27,009 nucleotides of DNA, taken from NCBI GenBank assembly GCA_964638245.1, contig CAZWZG010000024.1, positions 1 to 27,009 on the forward strand, written 5' to 3'. A program made the translations under genes and the position numbers. The notes under the pieces are model-generated. The model was given only the letters and a program-made list of their open reading frames with translations. It had not been told where the DNA came from and made no database searches. Source of the stretch: CAZWZG01 sp964638245. GTDB lineage: Bacteria; Pseudomonadota; Alphaproteobacteria; Rhodobacterales; Rhodobacteraceae. This document shows positions 1 through 8,090 of this stretch, piece by piece; position 1 is the first letter of the stretch; each line of letters begins with the position of its first letter.

Positions 1-1
1 C

Positions 2-400
2 GGCGTCGCCCGCGCCGTTGCCCTTAGCCCCAAACTCCTCCTTCTGGATGAACCCTGCGGCATGCTCGACAGCCGCACGCGGTGGGAGCTGCAAGAGGTG
101 CTCATGGAGGTCTGGAGCCGCACCAAGGTCACCGCGATCTGCGTCACCCATGACGTGGACGAGGCGATCCTTCTGGCCGACCGCGTGGTCATGATGACCA
201 ACGGCCCACAGGCCACGATCGGCAAGATCACGGACGTGAAACTGCCCCGGCCGCGCACGCGCAAAGCGCTTCTGGAGCACCCCGATTACTACACCTATCG
301 CCAGGAAGTGCTCGATTTCCTCGAGGAATACGAACACGGCGCCAAGCCAAAAACACCCACGAAAACCTCGGCCAAAAAGCCGGCCATAGCGGCGGAGTAA
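2..400 (+). CDS. nrtD: Nitrate ABC transporter ATP-binding protein, C-terminal part (5' end outside window)
   Basis: This is the last 132 residues of an ABC ATPase; the reading frame is open to the left edge, so the Walker A and signature motifs lie outside the window. The visible part starts with the helix after the signature motif (GVARAVALSPKLLLLDEP), with Walker B LLLLDEP and the D-loop MLDS, followed by the switch histidine in CVTHDVDEA. The wording EPCGMLD and the downstream text (DRVVMMTNGPQATIG) fit the nitrate/sulfonate/taurine subfamily. The location four bases before nitrite reductase makes nitrate (or nitrite) the likely substrate, hence NrtD/NasD type. The protein would energise a periplasmic-binding-protein-dependent importer at the inner membrane. 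The last 20 residues form a Lys/Thr/Pro/Ala tail beyond the usual end of the family. The subfamily call leans on context. Confidence 0.86.
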   Translation, partial: GVARAVALSPKLLLLDEPCGMLDSRTRWELQEVLMEVWSRTKVTAICVTHDVDEAILLADRVVMMTNGPQATIGKITDVKLPRPRTRKALLEHPDYYTYRQEVLDFLEEYEHGAKPKTPTKTSAKKPAIAAE

Positions 401-404
401 GCTG

Positions 405-2834
405 ATGAAGAAACTTGTCATCATCGGAGCGGGCATGGCGGCGGGCCGCCTTGTCGAGCACATCACCGATGCGGGCGGCTGGGACGTGACCCTGTTCAAC
501 GCCGAACCGCGCGGAACCTATAACCGCATCATGCTCTCTCCCGTTCTGTCGGGGGAAAAGACCTACGAAGAAATCGTCACCCACGACGCCGCCTTCTATG
601 AAGAGCGCGGCGTCACCTGCCATTTCGGCGAGCGGGTGGCGAAGATCGACGTTCCTGCGAAAACAATTACGGGCGCGAGCGGGGTTGAGGTTTCCTTCGA
701 CAAGCTGGTCATCGCCACCGGCTCGGACCCCTTCATGATCCCGCTTCCGGGCCATGATCTTGAAGGTGTCATCGCCTACCGCGATCTCGAAGACACCGAG
801 CGGATGATGGGCCTGGGCGAAGGCAACAAAGCAGTTGTCATCGGCGGTGGTCTGTTGGGTCTTGAAGCCGCCGCAGGCATGCACGCACGCGGCGTTGACG
901 TGACCGTGGTGCACCTGATGGGCCACCTGATGGAGCGTCAGTTGGACGAGGCCGCCGGATACCTGCTCCGCAAGGAGTTGGTCAGCCGGGGTATGAAGGT
1001 CCTCTGTTCGTCGAACTCCAAAGAAATCATCGGCGAAAACGGCAAGGTCAAAGCGCTGATGCTGGACAACGGCACCGAGCTTCCCTGTGACCTTCTCGTC
1101 ATGGCGGTCGGCATCCGCCCGAGCATCGCGTTGGCCAAGGACGCCGGGATCATGACCGGGCGCGGCATCCATGTGGACGATCAGATGATCACCAGCCACG
1201 AGGACGTCCTCGCCATCGGCGAATGCATCGAGCATGACGGACAGGTCTTCGGCCTTGTCGCCCCGCTCTATGACCAAGCCAAGGTCGCCGCGAAAACGAT
1301 GCTTGGCGAAGAGGCGGCCTTCGTGAACAAGGAAACCGCGACCAAGCTCAAGGTCACCGGCTGCGACCTCTTCTCGGCGGGCGATTTCGCGGAAGGCGAG
1401 GATCGCGAGGACATCGTCTATCGCGACCCGGCACGCGGCGTCTACAAGCGCCTCGTTTTGCAAGACAACAAGCTCATCGGCGCCGTCATGTATGGCGACA
1501 CCGCCGATGGAAGCTGGTTCCACGGCCTCATCAAGGAGGGCGAGGATATCTCGGAGATGCGCGACACGCTCATCTTCGGTCCCGCCTTCCAGGGAGGAGC
1601 CGCGCTGGACCCTATGGCGGCCGTTGCAGCCTTACCGGCTGACGCAGAGATCTGCGGCTGTAACGGCATTTGTAAGGGCCAGATCACTGAAGCCATCGAA
1701 GGGGGTGCGGATACGCTCGATGCCGTCCGCGCCCAGACCAAGGCCAGCGGGTCCTGCGGGACTTGCACGGGGTTGGTCGAACAACTGCTGAGCGTGGCGC
1801 TGGGCGACGAGTTCGTGTTGCCGACGGCGAAGCCCGTTTGTGGTTGTACGGATCTGACGCATGAAGACGTGCGGCGATTGATCAAATCTCAGGAACTGAA
1901 GTCGCAGCCTGCCGTCTGGCAGGAGCTGGGTTGGACGACACCCAACGGCTGTCACGTCTGCCGCCCCGCGATCAACTACTACCTCCTCGCCGATTGGCCC
2001 GTGGAGTATCAGGACGACCCGCAATCGCGTTTCGTCAACGAGCGCAAACACGCAAACATCCAGAAAGACGGAACGTTTAGTGTTGTGCCCCGGATGTGGG
2101 GCGGCGTGACGACTGCAGGAGAACTGCGCGCGATCGCAGATGCGGCCGACAAATACAACGTGCCGACGGTGAAAGTGACCGGGGGCCAGCGGATCGACCT
2201 TCTGGGCGTCAAAGGCGAAGACCTGCCCGCCATGTGGGCGGACCTTGGGAAAGCAGGGCTCGTTTCGGGGCATGCCTATTCCAAAGGCCTGCGCACCGTG
2301 AAAACCTGCGTCGGAACCGACCATTGCCGGTTCGGGACGCAGGATTCGACCGGCCTTGGCATTGCGCTCGAAAAGCGCCTCTGGGGCTCTTGGACGCCGC
2401 ATAAGGTCAAGATGGCGGTCTCGGGCTGTCCGCGTAACTGTGCCGAGGCGACCTGTAAGGACCTGGGCATTATATGTGTCGATAGCGGGTTCGAAATCGG
2501 GGTTGGCGGGGCTGCGGGCATGGATCTTAAAGAGATCCAGCCTCTCGTGAAGGTCGAAACCGAGCAAGAGGCGATGGACTACACGGTCGCCTTCGTCCAG
2601 CTCTATCGCGAGAACGCCAAGTACCTTGATCGCCCTTACAAATGGATCGCCAAGGTGGGCATTGAGTGGGTACAGGAACGCGTCGGCGACGCCGAAGAAC
2701 GCGCCCGCCTGATCGCGGCCTTCGATCTCTCGCAATCCATCTATCAGGTCGACCCATGGGCCGAGCGCGCAGACGAAAAAGCCGCCCGCGACTTTGGCCC
2801 CTTGGCCGACCTCACCCTGGAGGCCGCGGAATGA
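405..2834 (+). CDS. nirB: Assimilatory nitrite reductase [NAD(P)H], large subunit
   Basis: An 809-residue cytoplasmic enzyme that reduces nitrite to ammonium with NAD(P)H. Visible domains in order: an FAD/NAD(P) pyridine-nucleotide oxidoreductase part (FAD loop GAGMAAG at 8-14, NAD loop GGGLLGLE at 147-154); a BFD-type [2Fe-2S] domain with C417, C419, C451, C454; a second BFD-like cysteine set (C479, C481, C516, C519); and the sirohaem/[4Fe-4S] nitrite reductase module with C635-x5-C641 and C675-x3-C679. The start is ATG 405, four bases after the ABC gene stop. The stop overlaps the start of nirD by four bases (ATGA), so the subunits are probably translationally coupled. It corresponds to NasB in the Paracoccus nomenclature. 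Length and domains are complete. Confidence 0.96.
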   Translation: MKKLVIIGAGMAAGRLVEHITDAGGWDVTLFNAEPRGTYNRIMLSPVLSGEKTYEEIVTHDAAFYEERGVTCHFGERVAKIDVPAKTITGASGVEVSFDKLVIATGSDPFMIPLPGHDLEGVIAYRDLEDTERMMGLGEGNKAVVIGGGLLGLEAAAGMHARGVDVTVVHLMGHLMERQLDEAAGYLLRKELVSRGMKVLCSSNSKEIIGENGKVKALMLDNGTELPCDLLVMAVGIRPSIALAKDAGIMTGRGIHVDDQMITSHEDVLAIGECIEHDGQVFGLVAPLYDQAKVAAKTMLGEEAAFVNKETATKLKVTGCDLFSAGDFAEGEDREDIVYRDPARGVYKRLVLQDNKLIGAVMYGDTADGSWFHGLIKEGEDISEMRDTLIFGPAFQGGAALDPMAAVAALPADAEICGCNGICKGQITEAIEGGADTLDAVRAQTKASGSCGTCTGLVEQLLSVALGDEFVLPTAKPVCGCTDLTHEDVRRLIKSQELKSQPAVWQELGWTTPNGCHVCRPAINYYLLADWPVEYQDDPQSRFVNERKHANIQKDGTFSVVPRMWGGVTTAGELRAIADAADKYNVPTVKVTGGQRIDLLGVKGEDLPAMWADLGKAGLVSGHAYSKGLRTVKTCVGTDHCRFGTQDSTGLGIALEKRLWGSWTPHKVKMAVSGCPRNCAEATCKDLGIICVDSGFEIGVGGAAGMDLKEIQPLVKVETEQEAMDYTVAFVQLYRENAKYLDRPYKWIAKVGIEWVQERVGDAEERARLIAAFDLSQSIYQVDPWAERADEKAARDFGPLADLTLEAAE

Positions 2835-3160
2835 ACTGGATTGACATAGGCGCTCTCGAAGACATTCCGTTGCGCGGCGCGCGCAAGGTGAAAACCCGCA
2901 GCGGCTGCATTGCGGTGTTCCGAACGGGAGAGGCGGATGTTTTCGCGACCTCAAACACCTGCCCCCACAAACAAGGGCCCCTCAACGAAGGGATCGTGCA
3001 TGACAGGAAGGTGACCTGTCCCCTTCACAACTGGGTCTTCGATCTTGAAACCGGGGAGGCGCTGGGCGCGGATGAGGGCCGGATCGAAACGTACCCTGTG
3101 AAGATAGAAGACGGGCGCCTTCTGCTCGACGCATCTGTCCTCGGCCAGCGGGCCGCCTGA
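2831..3160 (+). CDS. nirD: Nitrite reductase small subunit, Rieske [2Fe-2S] type
   Basis: A 109-residue NirD-family protein. Unlike the E. coli NirD, which is known to lack the cluster ligands, this one keeps a full Rieske set: C44-x-H46 (TCPHKQGPLNEG) and C63-x2-H66 (CPLHNW). It is therefore expected to carry a [2Fe-2S] cluster and transfer electrons. The start ATG overlaps the nirB stop by four bases, and its own stop shares one base with the nasA start (TGATG), so it sits tightly coupled between the NADH-oxidising subunit and the nitrate reductase. In Paracoccus denitrificans the homologous ferredoxin NasG is known to pass electrons from NasB to both the nitrate and nitrite reductases; the same role here is inference from gene order and ligands. 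Confidence 0.94.
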   Translation: MNWIDIGALEDIPLRGARKVKTRSGCIAVFRTGEADVFATSNTCPHKQGPLNEGIVHDRKVTCPLHNWVFDLETGEALGADEGRIETYPVKIEDGRLLLDASVLGQRAA

Positions 3161-5790
3161 TGGACGGCACCGGCGCTCCAGCCATCCGCTCCACCTGCCC
3201 CTATTGCGGGGTCGGGTGTGGGGTGAAGCTGTCGCCGGATGGCGCCGGAGGTCTGACGGTTACTGGCGACGAGGCGCATCCGGCGAACTTCGGGAAGCTG
3301 TGCTCCAAAGGCATGGCGCTGGGGGAGACGGTGGGGCTTGAAGGCCGCCTCCTGACGCCGCAGGTCGATGGCAGGCCAGCGAGTTGGGACGAAGCGCTCG
3401 ACACGGTGGCGGAACGGTTCAAAGCCACGATTGCTGAGCATGGGCCGGATTCCGTGGCCTTCTATGTGTCCGGTCAGCTTCTGACCGAAGACTACTACGT
3501 GGCCAATAAGCTCATCAAAGGCTTCATGGGCACGGCGAATATCGACACGAATTCAAGGCTTTGCATGGCTTCGACTGTGGCGGGGCACAAACGGGCTTTC
3601 GGGTCTGACACGGTCCCGGGCACATATGAAGACCTCGAAGAAGCCGACCTGATCGTTTTGGTGGGCTCCAACCTCGCGTGGTGCCACCCGGTCCTATATC
3701 AGCGCATCGTGGCCGCCCGCGCGGAACGAGGCACCAAGATCGTCGTCATCGATCCACGGCGCACGGCGACGTGCGACATCGCCGACCTGCATCTTGGTCT
3801 GGCTGCGGGAAGTGATGTGGCGCTTTTCAATGGCCTATTCGCCCATCTCCACGAAAACGGCGCGCTCGATAAACGCTTCATTCTTGATCACACCAACGGA
3901 TTTGACGACGCGTTCACGCGCGCGGCTTCTGCGGATCTGAGCGTCACCGGCCTCGACCAGCGCGACATCGAACGGTTCTACCAGCTTTTTGCGTCGACCG
4001 AGCGAGTGGTCACCATCTTCAGCCAGGGCGTGAATCAATCCAGTGCGGGCACGGACAAGGTCAATTCGATCCTGAACTGCCATCTGGCGACGGGCCGCAT
4101 TGGCAAGCCCGGCATGGGTCCCTTCAGCGTCACCGGTCAACCCAATGCGATGGGTGGACGCGAGGTTGGCGGTCTGGCCAATATGCTTGCAGCGCATCTG
4201 GACATCGAGAACCCCGATCATCTCGCCGCCGTCCGCGCGTTTTGGGACGCCCCGAACCTTGCGGACACACAAGGGCTCAAGGCGATCGACATGTTCCGTG
4301 CGGTCGGCGATGGGCGGATCAGGGCGATCTGGATCGCGTGCACAAATCCAGTGGTCTCGCTCCCGGATGCAGGTGCGGTGGCGGACGCCCTCAAGGCCTG
4401 CCCCTTTGTCGTCGTAAGCGACTTGAGTGCCGAAACCGACACAGCCCGGCTTGCCGATGTCGTCCTGCCCGCAACGGGCTGGGGCGAAAAGGATGGCACC
4501 GTTACGAATTCCGATCGCACCATCAGCCGCCAGCGCCCTGCCCTCCCTGCGCCGGGATCAGCCAAACATGACTGGCAGATTTTCACGGACGTCGGGCGGC
4601 GCATGGGATGGACTGCTGCGTTTGACTTTGAGACGCCAGCCGAGGTCTTTCGCGAACACGCCGCTCTCTCAGGCCTAGCTGCGGGTTTGGGTCGGGACTT
4701 TGACATTTCAGGGCTCGCAGGGATCACAAGCGAAGACTACGACGCTCTTGAACCGACCCGCTGGCCGATTTCGGCCAAACGTCAGGGCGGGCGCTACTTT
4801 GCTGATGGCGGCTTCTTCACCCCGTCGGGTCGGGCAAATTTCGTCGCGGTCAGTCATCGCGCGCCAGCGACCGACACCGCGCCAGCCGCACCGTTCCGCC
4901 TGAATTCGGGGCGCGTGAGGGACCAATGGCACACGATGACGCGCACTGCGCGCGCACCGCGCCTGAACCGCCATCTTGCCGAACCTTACCTGCAGATTCA
5001 TCCCGCGGACGCCGCCCTGCTTGGTCTTGCCCCTGCTGACCTTGCGCGCGTGCATAGCCCACAAGGTGAGGCGATCCTGCGCGTCCTCATTTCGACCGAT
5101 GTTCCACAGGGCGCTCCTTTCGCGCCGATGCACTGGACCGGTGAAACCGCTGCAGGCTCGCTGATTGGCAAAACGATCGCGCCCGAGACGGATCCGATTT
5201 CCGGACAGCCTGAAAGCAAAGCCGCCTCCGTGGCCATCACCCGGTTTGAGGCCAACTGGTACGCGTTCGCAATCTCGACAACACGGATCGCTGCCGATGC
5301 CCCGTATTGGGCGCAAGTGAAGACCGACAAGGGCTGGCGCGCGGAACTGGCCGGGATCAACGATCCCGAAGACTGGATCAAAGAGGCCCAGTGCCTTTTT
5401 GACACCGACGCACAGCCTGAGGTGTTCGAGGACCCCGCGCGCCGGGTGTCCCATCTGGCGTTCTACGAAAACGGACGGCTCACCGCAGCGCTATTTGTCT
5501 CTCCCGAGCCGGTGTCGGTCGCGCGCGATTTCGTTACTGACCTTCTGGGGACCGAGGCGCCAAACCTTCTGGTCGCCCGACCTGGCGCCGACATCCCCGA
5601 CCCCGGCCCGACAGTCTGCGCCTGCCTCGGGGTTGGGCGCAACACGATCCTGAACGCGATAGCTGACGCGCCCGGCGTGAGCGTCGATCTGATTGGTGAG
5701 CGCACCGGTGCCGGAACGAATTGTGGGTCCTGCCGCGCTGAAATCGCCGACCTGATCCAACGCTTCAAGATGCCCACCGCAGCAGAATAG
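3160..5790 (+). CDS. nasA: Assimilatory nitrate reductase, molybdopterin catalytic subunit with C-terminal BFD [2Fe-2S] domain
   Basis: An 876-residue cytoplasmic enzyme that reduces nitrate to nitrite (NasA, or NasC in Paracoccus). The N-terminus has the [4Fe-4S] motif C13-x2-C16-x3-C20 with C48 (CPYCGVGC and LCSKG). The molybdenum ligand is probably C133 in SRLCMAS. The bis-MGD oxidoreductase core and the molydopterin dinucleotide-binding domain (from about residue 590, RLNSGRVRDQWHTMT) follow. The last 60 residues form a BFD-like [2Fe-2S] domain with C820, C822, C855 and C858. No twin-arginine signal is present, which agrees with an assimilatory, cytoplasmic enzyme. Its start shares a base with the nirD stop. 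There is no separate FAD electron-transfer subunit in view, so electrons probably come from NirB through NirD. Confidence 0.96.
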   Translation: MDGTGAPAIRSTCPYCGVGCGVKLSPDGAGGLTVTGDEAHPANFGKLCSKGMALGETVGLEGRLLTPQVDGRPASWDEALDTVAERFKATIAEHGPDSVAFYVSGQLLTEDYYVANKLIKGFMGTANIDTNSRLCMASTVAGHKRAFGSDTVPGTYEDLEEADLIVLVGSNLAWCHPVLYQRIVAARAERGTKIVVIDPRRTATCDIADLHLGLAAGSDVALFNGLFAHLHENGALDKRFILDHTNGFDDAFTRAASADLSVTGLDQRDIERFYQLFASTERVVTIFSQGVNQSSAGTDKVNSILNCHLATGRIGKPGMGPFSVTGQPNAMGGREVGGLANMLAAHLDIENPDHLAAVRAFWDAPNLADTQGLKAIDMFRAVGDGRIRAIWIACTNPVVSLPDAGAVADALKACPFVVVSDLSAETDTARLADVVLPATGWGEKDGTVTNSDRTISRQRPALPAPGSAKHDWQIFTDVGRRMGWTAAFDFETPAEVFREHAALSGLAAGLGRDFDISGLAGITSEDYDALEPTRWPISAKRQGGRYFADGGFFTPSGRANFVAVSHRAPATDTAPAAPFRLNSGRVRDQWHTMTRTARAPRLNRHLAEPYLQIHPADAALLGLAPADLARVHSPQGEAILRVLISTDVPQGAPFAPMHWTGETAAGSLIGKTIAPETDPISGQPESKAASVAITRFEANWYAFAISTTRIAADAPYWAQVKTDKGWRAELAGINDPEDWIKEAQCLFDTDAQPEVFEDPARRVSHLAFYENGRLTAALFVSPEPVSVARDFVTDLLGTEAPNLLVARPGADIPDPGPTVCACLGVGRNTILNAIADAPGVSVDLIGERTGAGTNCGSCRAEIADLIQRFKMPTAAE

Positions 5791-5801
5791 GAACCTGACC
5801 C

Positions 5802-7184
5802 ATGCGATCCTTTCCGATGTTCCTGAAGACGACTGGCCGACGTGTGGTCATTGCGGGCGGTGGCGAGCAAGCGGCGCAGAAGACAAGGCTGATTCTTAAG
5901 ACCGACGCGCGGATCGTTTTGGCCGCGCCCGAACTTGACGCCGAACTGCAAGGGTTGGTCGCCCAAGGCCGTGCCGAACATGATACCAGCGCCATCACCC
6001 CGGCGACTTTTGCGGGGAGCGCTCTCACATTTATTGCCACGGGATGCGCGGGGGCGGACATGGCGCTCCACGCGTTGGCCAAAGCGGGCGGGGCGGTGGT
6101 CAACGTCGTGGATCGTCCCGACCTGTGCGATGCGACCACGCCGTCGATCGTCGACCGTGACCCTATTGTCGTGGCAATTGGCACTGAAGGCACTGCACCC
6201 GTCCTTGGACGGTCGGTGAAAACCAGGATCGAGACGCTGTTGCCGCCACGCATTGGCGGGTTCGCGGCCCTTGCCGGGCGGCTTCGTGGGGCCGTTGCGG
6301 CGTCAATCCCGCAAGAGGCGCGCCGCGCGTTCTGGGCGTGGGCTTTCAATGGTACCCCTGCCCGGCTGCACACATCCGGCGCCGAGGCCGAAGCCGCCGA
6401 GCTTCTGAAGACCGCGATCGCTGAACGTTCCTTACCCGAAGGCGCTGGGCAAGGTCACATTGCTTTGGTCGGCGCGGGCCCGGGCGCGCGGGATTTGCTG
6501 ACGATGCGGGCTGTTGAACGGCTTCAGGAGGCCGATGTCATTTTTTACGACCGGCTTGTGGAAGAGGACGTGCTGGAACTCGCGCGTCGGGACGCGGAAC
6601 GGGTGTTTGTGGGAAAAGAGGTGGGCGCCTGCGCCTGGCCGCAGGACAAGATTTGCCGCCTGATCGTTGCAGAAGCCCTGAAGGGCCGCCGTGTCGTGCG
6701 CCTGAAGTCCGGAGATCCCTCGATTTTTGGTCGCGCGACCGAAGAACTTGAGGCCGCGAAGGATGCCGGGGTCGATATCGAGATCGTTCCAGGCGTGACG
6801 GCGGCAAGCGCCGCGGCGTCCTCGCTGGGGCGCAGCTTGACCGAGCGGGGCGCAACCGATGCCATCATTCTGGCCACCGGCACCTGTCAGCCGGGTGACC
6901 CGCGACCCGACTGGTCCGGCCACGTGCGCGCGGGAACAACCCTTGTGGTTTATATGGGCGTGCGCGCCGCGACCCGACTTGCTGGCGAGATGATCGCCGA
7001 GGGCATTTCGCCAAACACGCGTGTCGACATTGCCGTCGAAGTGTCGAAACCCGGCGAACGCCTGCTGTGCGCCACGTTGGACACCCTCGGGGCGGTTTTG
7101 ACCGATCAAGGGGTCGCGGGCGCCGCGCTTCTTCTGATCCGATTCCCGAAGGCAAAACAGATGCAATCGGTGGTTGCCGCCTAA
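5802..7184 (+). CDS. cysG: Siroheme synthase CysG (precorrin-2 dehydrogenase/ferrochelatase fused to uroporphyrinogen-III methyltransferase)
   Basis: A 460-residue fused enzyme that makes siroheme from uroporphyrinogen III. Residues 1 to about 200 form the NAD-dependent dehydrogenase/ferrochelatase (dinucleotide loop GGGEQAAQKTR near 19-29, and D104 in NVVD, at the position of the catalytic Asp104 known in the enterobacterial enzyme). Residues about 217-460 are the SAM-dependent methyltransferase (GAGPGARDLLT at 224-234, LKSGDPSIFGR at 301-311, PGVTAASAA at 330-338). The start ATG 5802 lies 11 bases after the nasA stop, so it belongs to the nitrate operon; its product is the prosthetic group of NirB. 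The order nirB-nirD-...-cysG resembles the enterobacterial nir operon. Nothing looks broken. Confidence 0.95.
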   Translation: MRSFPMFLKTTGRRVVIAGGGEQAAQKTRLILKTDARIVLAAPELDAELQGLVAQGRAEHDTSAITPATFAGSALTFIATGCAGADMALHALAKAGGAVVNVVDRPDLCDATTPSIVDRDPIVVAIGTEGTAPVLGRSVKTRIETLLPPRIGGFAALAGRLRGAVAASIPQEARRAFWAWAFNGTPARLHTSGAEAEAAELLKTAIAERSLPEGAGQGHIALVGAGPGARDLLTMRAVERLQEADVIFYDRLVEEDVLELARRDAERVFVGKEVGACAWPQDKICRLIVAEALKGRRVVRLKSGDPSIFGRATEELEAAKDAGVDIEIVPGVTAASAAASSLGRSLTERGATDAIILATGTCQPGDPRPDWSGHVRAGTTLVVYMGVRAATRLAGEMIAEGISPNTRVDIAVEVSKPGERLLCATLDTLGAVLTDQGVAGAALLLIRFPKAKQMQSVVAA

Positions 7185-7243
7185 AGGCGCGCCCACGTCA
7201 TTGTCACTGGACAGACCCGCCGCCCAGACGGCACGATCGGGTT

Positions 7244-8053
7244 ATGCGCTGGCTTATGCCTTTGGTCTTTTTCGCCCTTCCTGCCCTCGCCGACCCTCTT
7301 GAGGTCGATGTCGAGTTGTTCCTTGCCGTCGATGTCTCCCGCTCGATGTCCCCCGCTGAATTGGAGATCCAACGCCGAGGGTATGCCGAGGCCTTGCGTT
7401 CAGACGACGTCATCGAAGCCATCTCCGAGGGCCTGATCGGCAAGATTGCCCTGACTTATGTCGAATGGGCCGGTCCGGGATCACAGCGCGAAATTGTGCC
7501 CTGGACGATCATTGATGGCGCCGAGGCCGCGATCGCGGTGTCCGAGCGATTGGCGCTGGCCTTTAACCCCGCCATGCGGCGCACGTCGATTTCGGGCGCA
7601 ATCGACTATGCCCGCCGCGATATCATGGAAAATGACCTTGTCGGTCTGCGTCGCGTCATCGACATTTCCGGAGACGGCCCGAACAACCAGGGCCTACCGG
7701 TCCAGCTTGCCCGGGATCGCGCGCTGGCAGATGGCATCATCATCAACGGCCTCCCGCTCATGACACAGGACGGTATCGACGCCTTCGGGCGCGACTTCCA
7801 TCTTGAGCGCCTCGATATCTACTACCAGACCTGTGTGATCGGCGGGCCGGGGTCATTTGTCATCCCCGTTCTCGATTGGGAAGAATTCGCCCGCGCCGTC
7901 CGCCGCAAACTGGTGCTTGAGATCGCAGGACTGCCCGGACCACGTCCAGAAGCACGGATCATCCGCGCCCAAGCCCGCGCGCATGACCCCACCGATTGCA
8001 TGATTGGCGAAAAGCTCTGGCGCGAGCGTCAGCGGTACTGGGGACAGCCTTAG
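7244..8053 (+). CDS. Secreted DUF1194 (VWA-like) protein
   Basis: A 269-residue protein beginning with a short Sec signal (MRWLMPLVFFALPALA, cleavage predicted after ALA). The frame is open further upstream to 7067, inside cysG, but ATG 7244 is chosen because it gives the signal peptide directly. The mature part starts like a von Willebrand factor A domain: strand VELFLAVDVSRSMS with a DxSxS metal-site motif, then TYVEWAG, TSISGAIDY and the conserved DISGDGPNNQG. This is the pattern of the DUF1194 family, common in Alphaproteobacteria and without an assigned function. It is predicted to be periplasmic. It lies 59 bases after cysG and 37 before alr with no clear operon signal, so neither neighbour tells what it does. 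Confidence 0.85.
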   Translation: MRWLMPLVFFALPALADPLEVDVELFLAVDVSRSMSPAELEIQRRGYAEALRSDDVIEAISEGLIGKIALTYVEWAGPGSQREIVPWTIIDGAEAAIAVSERLALAFNPAMRRTSISGAIDYARRDIMENDLVGLRRVIDISGDGPNNQGLPVQLARDRALADGIIINGLPLMTQDGIDAFGRDFHLERLDIYYQTCVIGGPGSFVIPVLDWEEFARAVRRKLVLEIAGLPGPRPEARIIRAQARAHDPTDCMIGEKLWRERQRYWGQP

Positions 8054-8090
8054 GGCTTGACCTTGTCGGCCTGCCTGTCAGAACCGATCC

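Noticed and set aside
228..1523. Long open frame (431 codons) on the minus strand opposite nirB
   Set aside because: It lies fully opposite a gene with clear FAD/NAD motifs; high GC3 codon bias leaves the complementary frame free of stops. No recognisable domain.
1632..2954. Long minus-strand frame (440 codons) opposite the nirB/nirD end
   Set aside because: Same cause as above; low-complexity Arg/His/Ala-rich translation with no family features.
7067..7243. Upstream extension of the DUF1194 frame into cysG
   Set aside because: The extension is Arg-rich, overlaps cysG by over 100 bases and would bury the signal peptide.
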